Shown: positions 10,156-16,750 of the stretch, in pieces
Numbering within the stretch: the first letter of the stretch is position 1
Layout of the letters: the number at the start of each line of letters is the position of its first letter
NCBI GenBank assembly: GCA_016711125.1
Contig: JADJTQ010000001.1
Location: 620,001 to 684,000 of the forward strand
Length of the DNA: 64,000 bases
Direction: 5' to 3'
Origin: Saprospiraceae bacterium
GTDB lineage: Bacteria > Bacteroidota > Bacteroidia > Chitinophagales > Saprospiraceae
Made by a program: the position numbers and the translations under genes
Notes under the pieces: generated by a model
What the model was told of the DNA's origin: nothing
The model's input: the letters and a program-made list of their open reading frames with translations, nothing else
The model's database searches: none

Positions 10156-10834
10156 GCAGTTTGCTTTTTTAAGCGGTAACTATTTCAACAATTAACTGAT
10201 GAAAGTGTTTGTTTGGCCACGATCTCGATTTTTCAAATAGATCCGTTCAGGTAAAAATACAACCTCACCCCATAGTTATGGTCTCTACCGTCAGTGCCCA
10301 ATCGACCGCGATCGTCCCCACCTTGGCTGTTGGTGCGGACCCGGTCAACGTCGCCATGTATAAGTTCTTCGAAGGAACAGCAGCTCCGGAGTAAGACCGG
10401 GACTCCAGTCGAAGTACATCAACGGAAGTTGTGCCGGCGGTGCCACTTTTAGCACGCGTTCCGGGCAGCGACTCCGATCTTTACCTTCTCCACCCCCTAT
10501 ACCCTGACGGTTCCACTGCGATGGAGTGAATAGGCAGTGGTTGAGTCTTAAAACCAGGTCAACATCTTCAATTCAAGGGGTTTAATACTCAAAAATCATA
10601 AGGTCTAGGCAATACATCGCTATATGCTCTTAGACATTTTTCCCAATTTTAGACCTGTTTTGCCGGTTAATCGTGAGTCATATTCCACAGCACTTCAAAG
10701 TCCTTGCGCTAATAAAATTCAAATCAACACCGGAAAATTTGTGTCTGCACAGCTAATTTCAAAAGTTAGTTATAATTACCAGGAATTTTTATCTTTGCGA
10801 CCGCTTACGGATGAGTGAGCAAAATATAAGAGTT
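10156..10834. other. Intergenic region with GC-richer patch
   Basis: No supported gene. The stretch at about 10260-10560 is visibly richer in G and C than its surroundings. On the plus strand it carries an interrupted open frame (VSTVSAQSTAIVPTLAVGAD, then a stop, then TEVVPAVPLLARVPGSDSD). It may be a remnant of transferred DNA or chance. The remaining sequence up to the tRNA is AT-rich and presumably holds the tRNA promoter. Confidence 0.4.
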
Positions 10835-10909
10835 CGGGGTGTAGCGCAGTCCGGTTAGCGTACCTGCTTTGGGAGCAGGGGGTCGTAGGTTCGAATCCTA
10901 CCACCCCGA
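10835..10909 (+). tRNA. tRNA-Pro (anticodon TGG)
   Basis: A complete cloverleaf can be drawn. The acceptor CGGGGTG pairs with CACCCCG, the anticodon stem CCTGC/GCAGG encloses the loop TTTGGGA with TGG at 10870-10872, and the T arm is GTAGG-TTCGAAT-CCTAC. The discriminator base is A and no CCA is encoded. The 3' half is duplicated at 16281-16325, so this gene is the attachment target of the neighbouring element, which restores the tRNA on integration. Confidence 0.97.
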
Positions 10910-10910
10910 C
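10866..10910. repeat. att direct repeat, tRNA-proximal copy
   Basis: Starts in the anticodon stem (gctttgggagcaggg) and runs to the end of the tRNA. It matches 16281-16325 at 44 of 45 positions (ccgac here, gcgac in the distal copy). Confidence 0.93.
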
Positions 10911-10919
10911 TTGATTATC

Positions 10920-10956
10920 AAGGAGTTATGAGACAATATCTTATAGCTCCTTTTTT
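10920..10956 (+). terminator. Rho-independent terminator after tRNA-Pro
   Basis: A 13-bp stem (aaggagttatgag with cttatagctcctt, two G-U pairs) with a 7-base loop is followed by a T run. It lies just inside the element and would end the tRNA transcript after integration. Confidence 0.8.
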
Positions 10957-10978
10957 ATTTGCATACAATTTGCATACA
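10957..10978. promoter_or_regulatory. Putative integrase arm site (left)
   Basis: Two direct copies of ATTTGCATACA in tandem (22 bp). The identical 22 bp occurs at 16143-16164, the other end of the element, just upstream of the integrase gene. Paired short repeats at both ends of an integrating element are the expected layout of arm-type integrase or excisionase sites; binding is inferred. Confidence 0.6.
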
Positions 10979-11050
10979 CAAAGCTTCAAAAGGAAAACTT
11001 GGGACAAATTCTAGCGATGTACACGGATGATCGGCTTTTAGTGATATTCG

Positions 11051-11297
11051 AGCATTTCACAAACTTAACATTCTCTAACATGTCTTTTTGATTTCTTCCC
11101 TTTTTTATAGGGTAAGAAAACTCTTCTCTTTTTTATGTGTACAATCATGTTCAGACCTATTCAAATTCAGGTTTTGTCAGGTTCTCGCTTCGAAGTCAGC
11201 TAAAGAACAATGGAGCTCTACCCTTTTTTAGTGTCGAAAGTGTCTAGTAAATCCACCATAAAAGTGAAGTTATCTGAAGTGCCGACCTACATTACTT
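11051..11297. repeat. Long direct repeat, copy 1 (247 bp)
   Basis: Matches 12098-12343 over its whole length with one substitution (acatgtct against acatgcct) and one T-run length difference. It supplies the stop codon of the cargo gene, which lies between the two copies. Confidence 0.97.
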
Positions 11298-12035
11298 CAT
11301 GGCCAATAGGTCGTATGCATCAAGCACGCTCTTCATAGCTATTTTCTGCTTTGATGTTATCTCTTTGTCAATGGTTCCTTCACTTCCATATAATCTATAA
11401 GTGGCTTTGTCTGAGGAAATTATCTTTTCAACGATCGATCGATCATCACCCAGAATCTGATCAAAATATTCACAAATACCTCCATCGTGAACCATCCGAT
11501 CTAATGAATGTGGTTCTATGTCGATCCTCTCACCGTCAATATTAAATCCGACTTTTTTAGTGAAAATCCAATCGGCTGCTACATACTGAATGGCCCACCT
11601 GAGCTCCCTTTCTATCTTATATTCATCGTCGAGCCCAAAGTACAAATAGCAACCATTTACATTCGTGAATCTTGGACTAGTTTTGTCTCTATACCAGGTT
11701 GTAGATTCAAAGTCATCTCTTTCTACGTGAAGTTTTTTGAGTTCTACTTTGGCTTTTTCTAAGTTTTTGGATCTAAATTCGAGGTAGTTCTTTTCAGTGC
11801 TGTCAATTTCTGCGATTAACTCCAATGATCTGCCTGGATCGAGTTTGTTTGTATTATCACTTAGGTGCTCCCTTGCGCCAGCAAAATCATAACTTTCAAT
11901 CAAACTATGTATGTCTGACTCAATAGGGGCCTGGCTTATAGTGTCGGCGACTGACTCGACTATCTGGACCCCTTTATATGCGCAGTAGCCAAAAATAACA
12001 AGCAGGATTACAAGGATAATGAGGAGGTTTTTCAT
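11292..12035 (-). CDS. Membrane-anchored cargo protein, unknown function
   Basis: 247 residues. An N-terminal transmembrane helix (NLLIILVILLVIFGYCAY) is followed by a charged helical stalk (about 40-105) and a compact C-terminal domain. Features of that domain are TWYRDKTSPRFTNVNGCYLY, LRWAIQYVAADWIF and a DAYDLLAMK end. I recall similar C-terminal domains in scattered bacterial and phage-associated proteins, but I cannot name a family or function. It is the only gene between the two 247-bp repeats. Its ATG overlaps the TGA of a truncated upstream frame, so it was once downstream in an operon. Confidence 0.7.
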   Translation of the reverse strand: MKNLLIILVILLVIFGYCAYKGVQIVESVADTISQAPIESDIHSLIESYDFAGAREHLSDNTNKLDPGRSLELIAEIDSTEKNYLEFRSKNLEKAKVELKKLHVERDDFESTTWYRDKTSPRFTNVNGCYLYFGLDDEYKIERELRWAIQYVAADWIFTKKVGFNIDGERIDIEPHSLDRMVHDGGICEYFDQILGDDRSIVEKIISSDKATYRLYGSEGTIDKEITSKQKIAMKSVLDAYDLLAMK

Positions 12036-12099
12036 TTTTGCTTTGATTCGAGTTTAGAAATTCTTTCTTCCAGTTGATCAAAGGCTAGTTGAAGCCTAG
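12032..12099 (-). pseudogene. 3' fragment of a coiled-coil gene cut at the repeat edge
   Basis: Reading toward the cargo gene, the frame gives ARLQLAFDQLEERISKLES and ends with TGA overlapping the cargo ATG (ATGA). The heptad pattern of hydrophobic residues is typical of a coiled coil. The frame is truncated where the direct repeat begins, so only the tail of an upstream partner gene was carried in with the cargo gene. Confidence 0.65.
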
Positions 12100-12343
12100 C
12101 ATTTCACAAACTTAACATTCTCTAACATGCCTTTTTGATTTCTTCCCTTTTTTATAGGGTAAGAAAACTCTTCTCTTTTTATGTGTACAATCATGTTCAG
12201 ACCTATTCAAATTCAGGTTTTGTCAGGTTCTCGCTTCGAAGTCAGCTAAAGAACAATGGAGCTCTACCCTTTTTTAGTGTCGAAAGTGTCTAGTAAATCC
12301 ACCATAAAAGTGAAGTTATCTGAAGTGCCGACCTACATTACTT
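12098..12343. repeat. Long direct repeat, copy 2 (246 bp)
   Basis: Partner of 11051-11297. Its right end overlaps the last codons of the replication gene (SNVGRHFR then stop). The repeat therefore probably represents the native sequence downstream of rep, duplicated when the cargo was acquired. Confidence 0.97.
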
Positions 12344-13254
12344 ATCTTCTTGTCTAGTTCTGTTATCAAATCTGAAGGTTCTGTCAATTCTGGAGACTTA
12401 CAAATGTCTCTTATCTCCCTTTTCAATCTTGAATAGTATTCCGGCTTCTCAAATGCTCCTTTGGCTCTCATTTCCTCAACAAGTTCCATTGCTGTATTCT
12501 GGCCTATCTCTACTATCTTTGTAAAGGCCATAAGTCTGAAAAAATCCTTTGGACTGTTCATGTTTTTTAAATTTAGATTGATTTTGTTAAGCTTATGGAT
12601 AGCTTCATATTCTGCTATCCAACGTCGAACTAGGACCATGTAAAATTTCTCATCTGTCAAGGTACTTGCCGTTATATAAGGCTGTTGTAGGTCGTTTGAT
12701 AACCTACGGATGAACCTCAATTCATACCTAAGTACATTCTGGTCTCTCCAAACATCAGGTAAAGCGACTCCCTTCTTTTTGGCCTCTTCAACTTTATCGT
12801 AGACTAGCTTGGTTCTGTTCCCATTTGACCAGTAAACAGATCTGGGTTGGCTGAACCGCTGATAATATTGGCAATCTCCTAAATATGGATAATAAACTTC
12901 TGGCTCATACCTCATAAGGAAGTTGTGGGCAAAGTCAATCCGGGTTACTTTGGCTCTATCTACCGGCAAACAAAGATCATCTGACATCTTTTCAATCGCC
13001 CTGGCACTGTCTGACCTTGTAAGAGTGTGGAGGTTATCATAAAGATAATATTTTGCAAGACTCCCTCTTAAAGATACTCCTCGCTCTGAAATATTGACCT
13101 TAAAGGTGTTCCCTAAGGTTACACTGATACAGACACTGCCATCTTCTTTGTGGTGCTCTGTAAATCCTGAAAGTCTCTTTGAGACATTATTAATGTCAAC
13201 GCCTCTTGCCTGGTCTACTGAAAGCCATAAATGGATAGTGTCATACATTGCCAT
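12316..13254 (-). CDS. Phage/plasmid replication protein, filamentous-phage G2P/X-like
   Basis: 312 residues. The motif order fits the Phage_CRI / replication protein II/X family: an N-terminal MYDTIHLWLS strand, KVTRIDFAHNF near residue 108, TKLVYDKVEEAKKKG near 158, and VLRYELRF near 179. Known members nick DNA to start rolling-circle replication of filamentous phages and small plasmids. Its presence suggests the element replicates after excision (inference). Its last codons lie inside the 246-bp repeat. The family name rests on motif recall, without a search. Confidence 0.72.
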   Translation of the reverse strand: MAMYDTIHLWLSVDQARGVDINNVSKRLSGFTEHHKEDGSVCISVTLGNTFKVNISERGVSLRGSLAKYYLYDNLHTLTRSDSARAIEKMSDDLCLPVDRAKVTRIDFAHNFLMRYEPEVYYPYLGDCQYYQRFSQPRSVYWSNGNRTKLVYDKVEEAKKKGVALPDVWRDQNVLRYELRFIRRLSNDLQQPYITASTLTDEKFYMVLVRRWIAEYEAIHKLNKINLNLKNMNSPKDFFRLMAFTKIVEIGQNTAMELVEEMRAKGAFEKPEYYSRLKREIRDICKSPELTEPSDLITELDKKISNVGRHFR

Positions 13255-13269
13255 TGATAGTTTTTGTCA

Positions 13270-13301
13270 AGAGAAACATCTTACTAGAGAAACATCTTAC
13301 T
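13270..13301. repeat. 16-bp tandem duplication upstream of rep
   Basis: agagaaacatcttact occurs twice in direct tandem between the small ORF and the rep start. It may affect rep expression or simply be a slippage product. Confidence 0.75.
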
Positions 13302-13524
13302 ATAAGGCAATGCCATCATATGGGTGGAAGGATTTGGCCTGATTTCTCATTTCGATGATCCTGAGACTCCATTCTACCAATCTTCTATTATCGTTGTTAA
13401 CAAATTCCCTACAAGGAGATTTAGAGAGGAATAACTGGCCTTTTGAATTGACAAAATTTGTCAGGGCCTTGCTTTTAATTTTGTTGGAGGATGCAAGTTG
13501 AAGCTCCATCTTGTGATGCTTCAT
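13300..13524 (-). CDS. Small element protein, unknown
   Basis: 74 residues, basic, no recognised domain. Its start overlaps the stop of the HTH gene (ATGA-type coupling at 13521-13524) and it precedes rep, so it probably belongs to the same transcript. Regulatory or replication-accessory roles are possible; nothing in the sequence decides between them. Confidence 0.5.
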   Translation of the reverse strand: MKHHKMELQLASSNKIKSKALTNFVNSKGQLFLSKSPCREFVNNDNRRLVEWSLRIIEMRNQAKSFHPYDGIAL

Positions 13525-13880
13525 CTTCGCCCTTTCTTTTGGGGTTTAATTAAATAGGTAGGGGCTTCGACTTCGATCTCGCTGTCCGTTTTTCTACGCC
13601 CGGCCTTTAGGTATTCTATCAGTTCAAGTTTTGAGAAATAGCACCTTTTTGATCGTCTCATTACTGGCAGAACTCCTTTCGAAATCAATCCATAAATCGT
13701 TGCTTTGGAAAGACTTAAGAATTTGGCGCACTGATCGACGGTGAAAAGTTCATCTTCGGGGCCATTAGGTTGATTAATTCTCTCAATTATCAGAAGTTTC
13801 ATTTCTCTGACTTCATTCTTGAGCTGGGCCACTTCACTCGGTAGGGTATCAAAAGACAGATTGGTGATTGTTTCAGTCAT
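13521..13880 (-). CDS. HTH_17/AlpA-like DNA-binding protein, possible excisionase
   Basis: 119 residues. Residues about 45-100 form a MerR-like winged helix of the excisionase type (FTVDQCAKFLSLSKATIYGL, then ISKGVLPVMRRSKRCYF). The N-terminus is helical and the C-terminus basic (PQKKGRR). In Bacteroidota elements such proteins sit between integrase and rep genes and act as excisionases or repressors. Its overlap with the next small gene supports an operon. Confidence 0.82.
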   Translation of the reverse strand: MTETITNLSFDTLPSEVAQLKNEVREMKLLIIERINQPNGPEDELFTVDQCAKFLSLSKATIYGLISKGVLPVMRRSKRCYFSKLELIEYLKAGRRKTDSEIEVEAPTYLIKPQKKGRR

Positions 13881-13980
13881 TGCTATAATATTTAGTTGTT
13901 AAATATGTAACAATGATAGTGATGTGCTTAGGTCGGTTGCAATGCTGTTGGTCAATAAGTAGAGAAACAGCACAAGGTTT

Positions 13981-14805
13981 TTAGCACTTTTCTATTTTAC
14001 CATCAATTATCTGAAATATGGGCTTCTTACAAGGATAGTAGTTTCTTGAGATACATTTTTCAGCATAGTCATTGGTAAATGATTTGTTCATACCCCGGTC
14101 AACAAATTGAAAATTTCTGATGATCCATTCTTGCAATGCCTTCTTTTGACATCCTGTGATCAGATCATTCTCAATTAGCTGTTTGAAGGAATCCGCCAGT
14201 CGGTTGCCATGATCCAAGAATATCAGAGGTTCGTTCGCGTGCCGACCGGTCTCAATTATGTACTTCAACTGGATTTGATGCTCTACATTAAAGAAATTTT
14301 TTAATACCCTCAGTAGATCAGGCACTACTTCAGGATTGAAGATTGGCTTCTCCGGCAACCTATTTGATGTTGTGAAGGGCTTCATGGAATCATTCTTAAA
14401 AAATGGTATATCTGCTCTCAGAATATCTAATTGATTGAGACAGCGGTCTGAGACGGATCTATCTATCCCATTCCATTTATCCTCTAAAAAAAACTTCATT
14501 CGTGTTGCAAAGGCTTCAAATATCTCCCTCGTTTCCTGGAGATTGCCTGTTTCTTTAAAGTACTGGACCAATTCAGTACGAATGTCGCCTACAAGCATTT
14601 CAAGATTGATATCAATATTCAATGTTTTGGGAGTAGATTCAATTGTGAAACCGTTGTCTTTTAGAAGTCGAGTTCCAATATCAAGGTAATTCTCAAATCT
14701 TTTTGTTCTTTGCGTGAGCAGTTCAATTTCTTCTTTTGTCTGCTCAAGCTCACCGTCCCTAAATATGATATAGTTCTTATCTCCTCGTTTTTCAATTCTG
14801 AGCAT
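13981..14805 (-). CDS. Element-borne hypothetical protein
   Basis: 274 residues, soluble, largely helical. The C-terminal third (LADSFKQLIENDLITGCQKK, then WIIRNFQFVDRG, then YYPCKKPIF) resembles the tail of unnamed proteins I associate with Bacteroidota mobile elements. It lies 54 bases downstream of the integrase on the same strand. No enzymatic motif is visible. Confidence 0.65.
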   Translation of the reverse strand: MLRIEKRGDKNYIIFRDGELEQTKEEIELLTQRTKRFENYLDIGTRLLKDNGFTIESTPKTLNIDINLEMLVGDIRTELVQYFKETGNLQETREIFEAFATRMKFFLEDKWNGIDRSVSDRCLNQLDILRADIPFFKNDSMKPFTTSNRLPEKPIFNPEVVPDLLRVLKNFFNVEHQIQLKYIIETGRHANEPLIFLDHGNRLADSFKQLIENDLITGCQKKALQEWIIRNFQFVDRGMNKSFTNDYAEKCISRNYYPCKKPIFQIIDGKIEKC

Positions 14806-14859
14806 GTGACTTTTGTTAATATCGGATTCTTAAACTTTCCAGCCAACGAGTTCGATTTG

Positions 14860-16134
14860 TCAATCAAAATTCATCAAGGAATCCGCAAACTCCTTTTTGG
14901 CCTCGTCGTCAAATCCAGCAAAGTAGTTTTGAGTGGTACTTATGTTCTCATGTCCCAAACTTTCCTGGATAAATTCCATTGAGGCACCATTTCGAACCGA
15001 ATTAGTTGCAAAACTATGCCGGGCCCAATAGGTAGAAATCTGGCCTGGTAAATCATTGGCAATGCTTAGATTCTTGATGTGCTGGTTGATAAATCGAGTA
15101 AAATTCTTAACTCTTGATTGTTCCTCCTTTGGTGTCAAGCCATTTTCCAATATCTCGAATACAGGGCTGTCAGCTTCTTTGTCTGGATTTCCATACTTTT
15201 CTATCACTCCCATGGAAAACTCGTTCAGGTAGGCTGTGACTAGCTTTAGATTCCCTTTGGAGGTGATTCTTGTCTTTGCCCTGTAAAACTCAATTCTGCC
15301 CTCTTTGATGTCCTTCCACTTCAATAAAGCAATGTCTTTTATGTTGATGCCGTTGCATGCGTATGAGAAGAACCAAAAATCTTTGGCTTTCTGTTGTTCC
15401 GGTGTTTGGGCCTTGGTCCCAAATAACCTCCTTAGTTGGACTTTCGAAAGTGCCTTTTTCACATTTTTAGTAGCTGGCACCTGGTACTTACGTTTGCCAA
15501 ATGGATAATATGCCTTTTCAATCTCCTTTTCAGAAATTGCATTGTTAAATAGTGCCCTCAAGGCTCTTAGGTACATACTAATTGTGGTAAGGCTTCGACC
15601 TTTGTCGGTCATATAGGCTTCATAATCCAATAACCAACTAGGTGTAATATCGAGAAGGGATAGTTTATCATAGCTGCGCCTCAGAGATTTCTCCAGAAAT
15701 TCTGTTATTGACTTTTCACTCAGATCATACGTGCTGGCTGTTCCTATTTGCTTACGTTTTGTAAATTCACAAATAGCTCGCTCAAAATGATACTTAACTT
15801 TTATGCCATCACCTGCTTTCCGGAATAGCTGCTTTTCAAATTGATCGAAAGTGAAAGGAGTTAGTTTTTCAGCAACCTTACAGGCTTTCAACTCTACTGC
15901 CTGCATCTGACTTCTCAGTTCTTTGTTCTCGATTCGTGGCTTTGACGTATTCCATATGCTTTCAAAGTCCTTCTTTGATAGTTCAAAGACAGTGGAATAA
16001 AGTTTTTGGATTCTCGGACTTGGTGTAAAAACTCTGAGTTTTACCGGATACTTTCCACTTGATTTAGTTCTTCTGGTATCTAGGTACAAAGAAATTGCAA
16101 AGTCCTTGGTCATAGTTCTTGATGCTTCTATCAA
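14860..16134 (-). CDS. Tyrosine site-specific recombinase (integrase)
   Basis: 424 residues. An N-terminal arm-binding domain (SLYLDTRRTKSSGKYPVKLR) and a SAM-like core-binding domain (about 110-210) precede the catalytic domain. Box II has the Arg and His in ARHSFAT, a further His in LGHENISTT, and the nucleophile Tyr in QNYFAGF. The box I arginine appears replaced by Asn (YACNGINIKDIALLKW), a departure also known for CTnDOT IntDOT. Its 5' end is close to the distal att copy and to the 22-bp arm-like site at 16143-16164. It presumably catalyses insertion at tRNA-Pro. Confidence 0.95.
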   Translation of the reverse strand: MIEASRTMTKDFAISLYLDTRRTKSSGKYPVKLRVFTPSPRIQKLYSTVFELSKKDFESIWNTSKPRIENKELRSQMQAVELKACKVAEKLTPFTFDQFEKQLFRKAGDGIKVKYHFERAICEFTKRKQIGTASTYDLSEKSITEFLEKSLRRSYDKLSLLDITPSWLLDYEAYMTDKGRSLTTISMYLRALRALFNNAISEKEIEKAYYPFGKRKYQVPATKNVKKALSKVQLRRLFGTKAQTPEQQKAKDFWFFSYACNGINIKDIALLKWKDIKEGRIEFYRAKTRITSKGNLKLVTAYLNEFSMGVIEKYGNPDKEADSPVFEILENGLTPKEEQSRVKNFTRFINQHIKNLSIANDLPGQISTYWARHSFATNSVRNGASMEFIQESLGHENISTTQNYFAGFDDEAKKEFADSLMNFD

Positions 16135-16142
16135 ATTTAGTC

Positions 16143-16164
16143 ATTTGCATACAATTTGCATACA
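16143..16164. promoter_or_regulatory. Putative integrase arm site (right)
   Basis: Tandem ATTTGCATACA pair identical to 10957-10978. It lies directly upstream of the integrase start, so integrase binding could also repress its own promoter (inference). Confidence 0.6.
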
Positions 16165-16280
16165 AAAAAGCAAAATAAACACATAATAACAATGACTAAG
16201 AAGTAACGATACCTATGTAAATGGTTCATAAACAGATAAATACGATATGAAGGCATTAGGAAACCATGATGCCAAATTAT

Positions 16281-16325
16281 GCTTTGGGAGCAGGGGGTCG
16301 TAGGTTCGAATCCTACCACCGCGAC
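16281..16325. repeat. att direct repeat, distal copy (partial tRNA-Pro)
   Basis: Carries only the anticodon-to-3' part of tRNA-Pro, with one mismatch to 10866-10910. There is no 5' half, so it is not a second tRNA. Confidence 0.93.
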
Positions 16326-16367
16326 ACTGTCCACCGTAGCTTAAGCGAAGGTGATACAAATTTGATC

Positions 16368-16400
16368 AAGGTCGTCATCGTAAGATGGCGACCTTTTTTA
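16368..16400 (+). terminator. Rho-independent terminator
   Basis: A 12-bp stem AAGGTCGTCATC/GATGGCGACCTT with a GTAA tetraloop is followed by a T run. It lies just past the distal att copy and was probably the terminator of tRNA-Pro before the element arrived. Confidence 0.85.
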
Positions 16401-16455
16401 TTATATACCCTCCCAAAGTCTACCTGACCAACTCAAAACTCAAATGATTGCACCA

Positions 16456-16647
16456 CTATGTACCTGTTTCTGCCTCAAATAGGCCAAATTCGAAGCCAAC
16501 AGCCTCATTCTTCCAGAAAGTGAATGACAAGCTGTTTGCCAAGGTCCATGCACTGAGGGCTGGGATCATTGTTAGAATCTGAATAAGATTTGATCTTGAC
16601 TGAGGAATATCGGGCAATAATAAACTGATTGATAGAAATATTAGCAT
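16456..16647 (-). pseudogene. DUF3078 C-terminal remnant
   Basis: ALSAWTLANSLSFTFWKNEA and GFEFGLFEAE match the C-terminal region of the intact DUF3078 protein at 18120-18995 (TEWTWANSLSLNVWK, GFEFGLRKAE). After the stop, another frame reads VVQSFEF, matching EVQSFWV. The rest of the gene is absent. The ATPase gene lies between this remnant and the intact copy. Confidence 0.7.
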
Positions 16648-16650
16648 GAC

Positions 16651-16740
16651 ATTTGCCCTTACTTTGTTACAAATAATTGAGTAATTTGCCCTTACTTTGT
16701 TACAAATAATTGAGTAATTTGCCCTTACTTTGTTACAAAA
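16651..16740. repeat. 33-bp tandem repeat (2.7 copies) before the ATPase gene
   Basis: The unit begins atttgcccttactttgttac and recurs at 16651, 16684 and 16717, ending about 10 bases before the ATPase start. Each unit contains TTACTTTG, close to the Bacteroidota -7 element (TAnnTTTG). The array may multiply promoter or operator sites. Confidence 0.85.
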
Positions 16741-16750
16741 CGATTAAAAA

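Larger units (their letters stand above)
10866..16325. mobile_element. Integrative element in tRNA-Pro (about 5.4 kb)
   Basis: Bounded by a 45-bp direct repeat of the tRNA-Pro 3' end. All its genes run on the minus strand: tyrosine integrase, unknown protein, HTH/excisionase-like protein, small ORF, phage-type replication protein and a membrane cargo protein. Matching 22-bp sequences near both ends look like integrase arm sites. There is no capsid, coat, Zot-type ATPase, mobilisation or conjugation gene, so it is more like a satellite or integrative replicon than a self-sufficient phage or ICE. The type is inferred from gene content. Confidence 0.9.

Noticed and set aside
16281..16325. Second tRNA-Pro gene
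   Set aside because: Only the anticodon-to-3' part is present. The acceptor 5' strand and D arm are missing, so it is the distal att copy.
16137..16334. Minus-strand ORF containing GFEPTTP
   Set aside because: This peptide is the familiar spurious translation of a tRNA 3' half; the ORF overlaps the att copy.
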